Assembly (NCBI GenBank): GCA_036493295.1
Contig: DASXQB010000372.1
Span: 1-6,695, forward strand
DNA from: DATKEU01 sp036493295
Lineage (GTDB): Bacteria; Myxococcota_A; Polyangia; Fen-1088
Direction of reading: 5' to 3'
Length of the DNA stretch: 6,695 nucleotides
Part shown: one piece after another, positions 5,749 to 6,695 of the stretch
Layout: every line of letters starts with the position of its first letter
How positions within the stretch are numbered: the first letter of the stretch is position 1
Position numbers and translations under genes: made by a program
The notes under the pieces: generated by a model
What the model was told of the DNA's origin: nothing
The model's database searches: none
What the model saw: the letters and a program-made list of their open reading frames with translations, nothing else

Positions 5749-6690
5749 ATGATCAAATACGTCGCCCGACGGTTGCTGGGCATGGCGGTGGTGCTGGTCA
5801 TCGTCGCCGTGCTGGTCTTTCTGATCACCCGCCTGGCGCCCGGCGATCCCGCCGCCGTCATGCTGGGCGATCAGGCCACGCCCGACGATGTCGCCAAACT
5901 GCGCGCCGTCTACGGCCTGGACAAGCCGATCACCACCCAGTTCTTCCTGTGGCTGGGCGAGATCGCCCACGGCAACCTGGGCGAGTCGATCTTCCTGCAG
6001 CGCCCGGTCACCCAGGCGCTGTGGGAACGCGCCGAGCCCACCGGCCTTCTGACGCTGCTGTCACTGGGCATCGCGCTTTTGATCGGCCTGCCGTGCGGGA
6101 TCGTCTCGGCGGTCTTTCGCGGCAAGTGGATCGATCAGGTCTTCACCGGCGTGGCGATGCTGGGGGCCAGCGTGCCCAGCTTCTGGTTCGGTTTGATCCT
6201 GATGCAGCTTTTTGCCGTGCGCCTGGGCTGGTTTCCCGTCGCTGGTTACGGCGATCCGGGCGTGGGCCTGCTGGAACGGATGTACCACCTGGTGCTGCCC
6301 TCGACGGTGCTGGGGGTCTTGAACTCGGCGCTGATCATTCGGTTCACCCGCGCCAGCATGCTGGACGTGCTGGGCGACGATTACATCCGCACCGCGCGCG
6401 CCACCGGCCTGTCCGAAATGCGCGTGGTGCTGAAGCACGCTCTGCGAAACGCGCTGATCCCGGTTTTGACCGTGGTGGGCCTGACGGCGGCGCTGCTGCT
6501 GGGCGGCGCGGTGGTGACCGAGACCGTGTTCGGCCTGCCCGGGATCGGCAACCTGGTGGTGAGCGCCGTGCTTCGCCGCGACTACCCGGTGATTCAAGGC
6601 GCGCTGCTGGTGATCGCGGCGATGTACGTGCTGGTCAACCTGGCCATTGATCTGGCGTACCTGGTGATTGACCCGCGGGTGAAATACTAG
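5749..6690 (+). CDS. ABC transporter permease, DppB/OppB type
   Basis: A 313-residue inner-membrane protein, full length for the first permease of dipeptide/oligopeptide importers. The opening YVARRLL then a hydrophobic helix (about 9-27) ends in TRLAPGDPA (27-35), the hallmark of this subfamily. Further membrane segments are seen at about 99-121, 132-156, 182-198, 236-258 and 284-305, giving six in total. The cytoplasmic EAA loop that docks on the ATPase is DYIRTARATGLSEMRVVLKH (211-230) followed by ALRNALIP. ETVFGLPGIGNLV (258-270) and RDYPVIQG (277-284) are typical, and the protein ends DPRVKY as do many relatives. It would pair with a DppC-type permease and ATPases, not present in the window. 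It starts 22 bases after the binding-protein stop, in the same operon; the ribosome site is weak (a GGGCGCGG stretch immediately before the ATG). Confidence 0.95.
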   Translation: MIKYVARRLLGMAVVLVIVAVLVFLITRLAPGDPAAVMLGDQATPDDVAKLRAVYGLDKPITTQFFLWLGEIAHGNLGESIFLQRPVTQALWERAEPTGLLTLLSLGIALLIGLPCGIVSAVFRGKWIDQVFTGVAMLGASVPSFWFGLILMQLFAVRLGWFPVAGYGDPGVGLLERMYHLVLPSTVLGVLNSALIIRFTRASMLDVLGDDYIRTARATGLSEMRVVLKHALRNALIPVLTVVGLTAALLLGGAVVTETVFGLPGIGNLVVSAVLRRDYPVIQGALLVIAAMYVLVNLAIDLAYLVIDPRVKY

Positions 6691-6695
6691 TGTCG

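Overview
This is a 6.7 kb piece of a high-GC bacterial chromosome, roughly two-thirds G+C by eye, coding-dense, with strongly G/C-biased third codon positions in most genes. The gene types and the style of the small secreted proteins suggest a proteobacterium in the broad sense, possibly of the Myxococcota/deltaproteobacterial kind. That placement is inference: there is no rRNA or marker gene here. I see no mobile element, CRISPR array, tRNA or rRNA.

Layout. (1) Positions 1-234, minus strand: the N-terminus of an exported protein with a CsgG/TolB-N-like domain, running off the left edge. (2) 302-784, plus: dihydrofolate reductase (folA), divergent from (1). (3) 792-1964, minus: a metal-dependent amidohydrolase/deacetylase with a complete carboxylated-lysine binuclear metal site, convergent with folA. 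(4) 2004-2390 and 2387-3403, plus: RidA (enamine/imine deaminase) and a D-threonine aldolase/D-serine dehydratase-like PLP enzyme, joined by an ATGA stop-start overlap and divergent from (3). (5) 3423-3958, minus: a small exported or lipoprotein-like gene that appears split by a frameshift. (6) 3959-4166: a 208-base regulatory region with a consensus -35 box, an inverted repeat near the predicted transcription start, and a strong Shine-Dalgarno. (7) 4167-5726 and 5749-6690, plus: the periplasmic substrate-binding protein and the first permease of a dipeptide/oligopeptide-type ABC importer. The operon probably continues beyond the right edge.

How the genes may work together. The amidohydrolase could free an amino acid from an N-acylated or cyclic precursor. 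The fold-III PLP enzyme could cleave or dehydrate a D-beta-hydroxy amino acid. RidA would clear the reactive enamine/imine produced by a dehydratase. The ABC importer could bring in a peptide or peptide-like substrate. This makes a coherent D-amino-acid salvage hypothesis, but only the RidA-PLP enzyme pair is tightly linked by sequence. The amidohydrolase is divergent, and the transporter has its own promoter region and is separated by the frameshifted gene. I do not see an obviously new kind of system. The points most worth following up are the RidA/PLP coupling, the frameshifted exported protein and the transporter leader.
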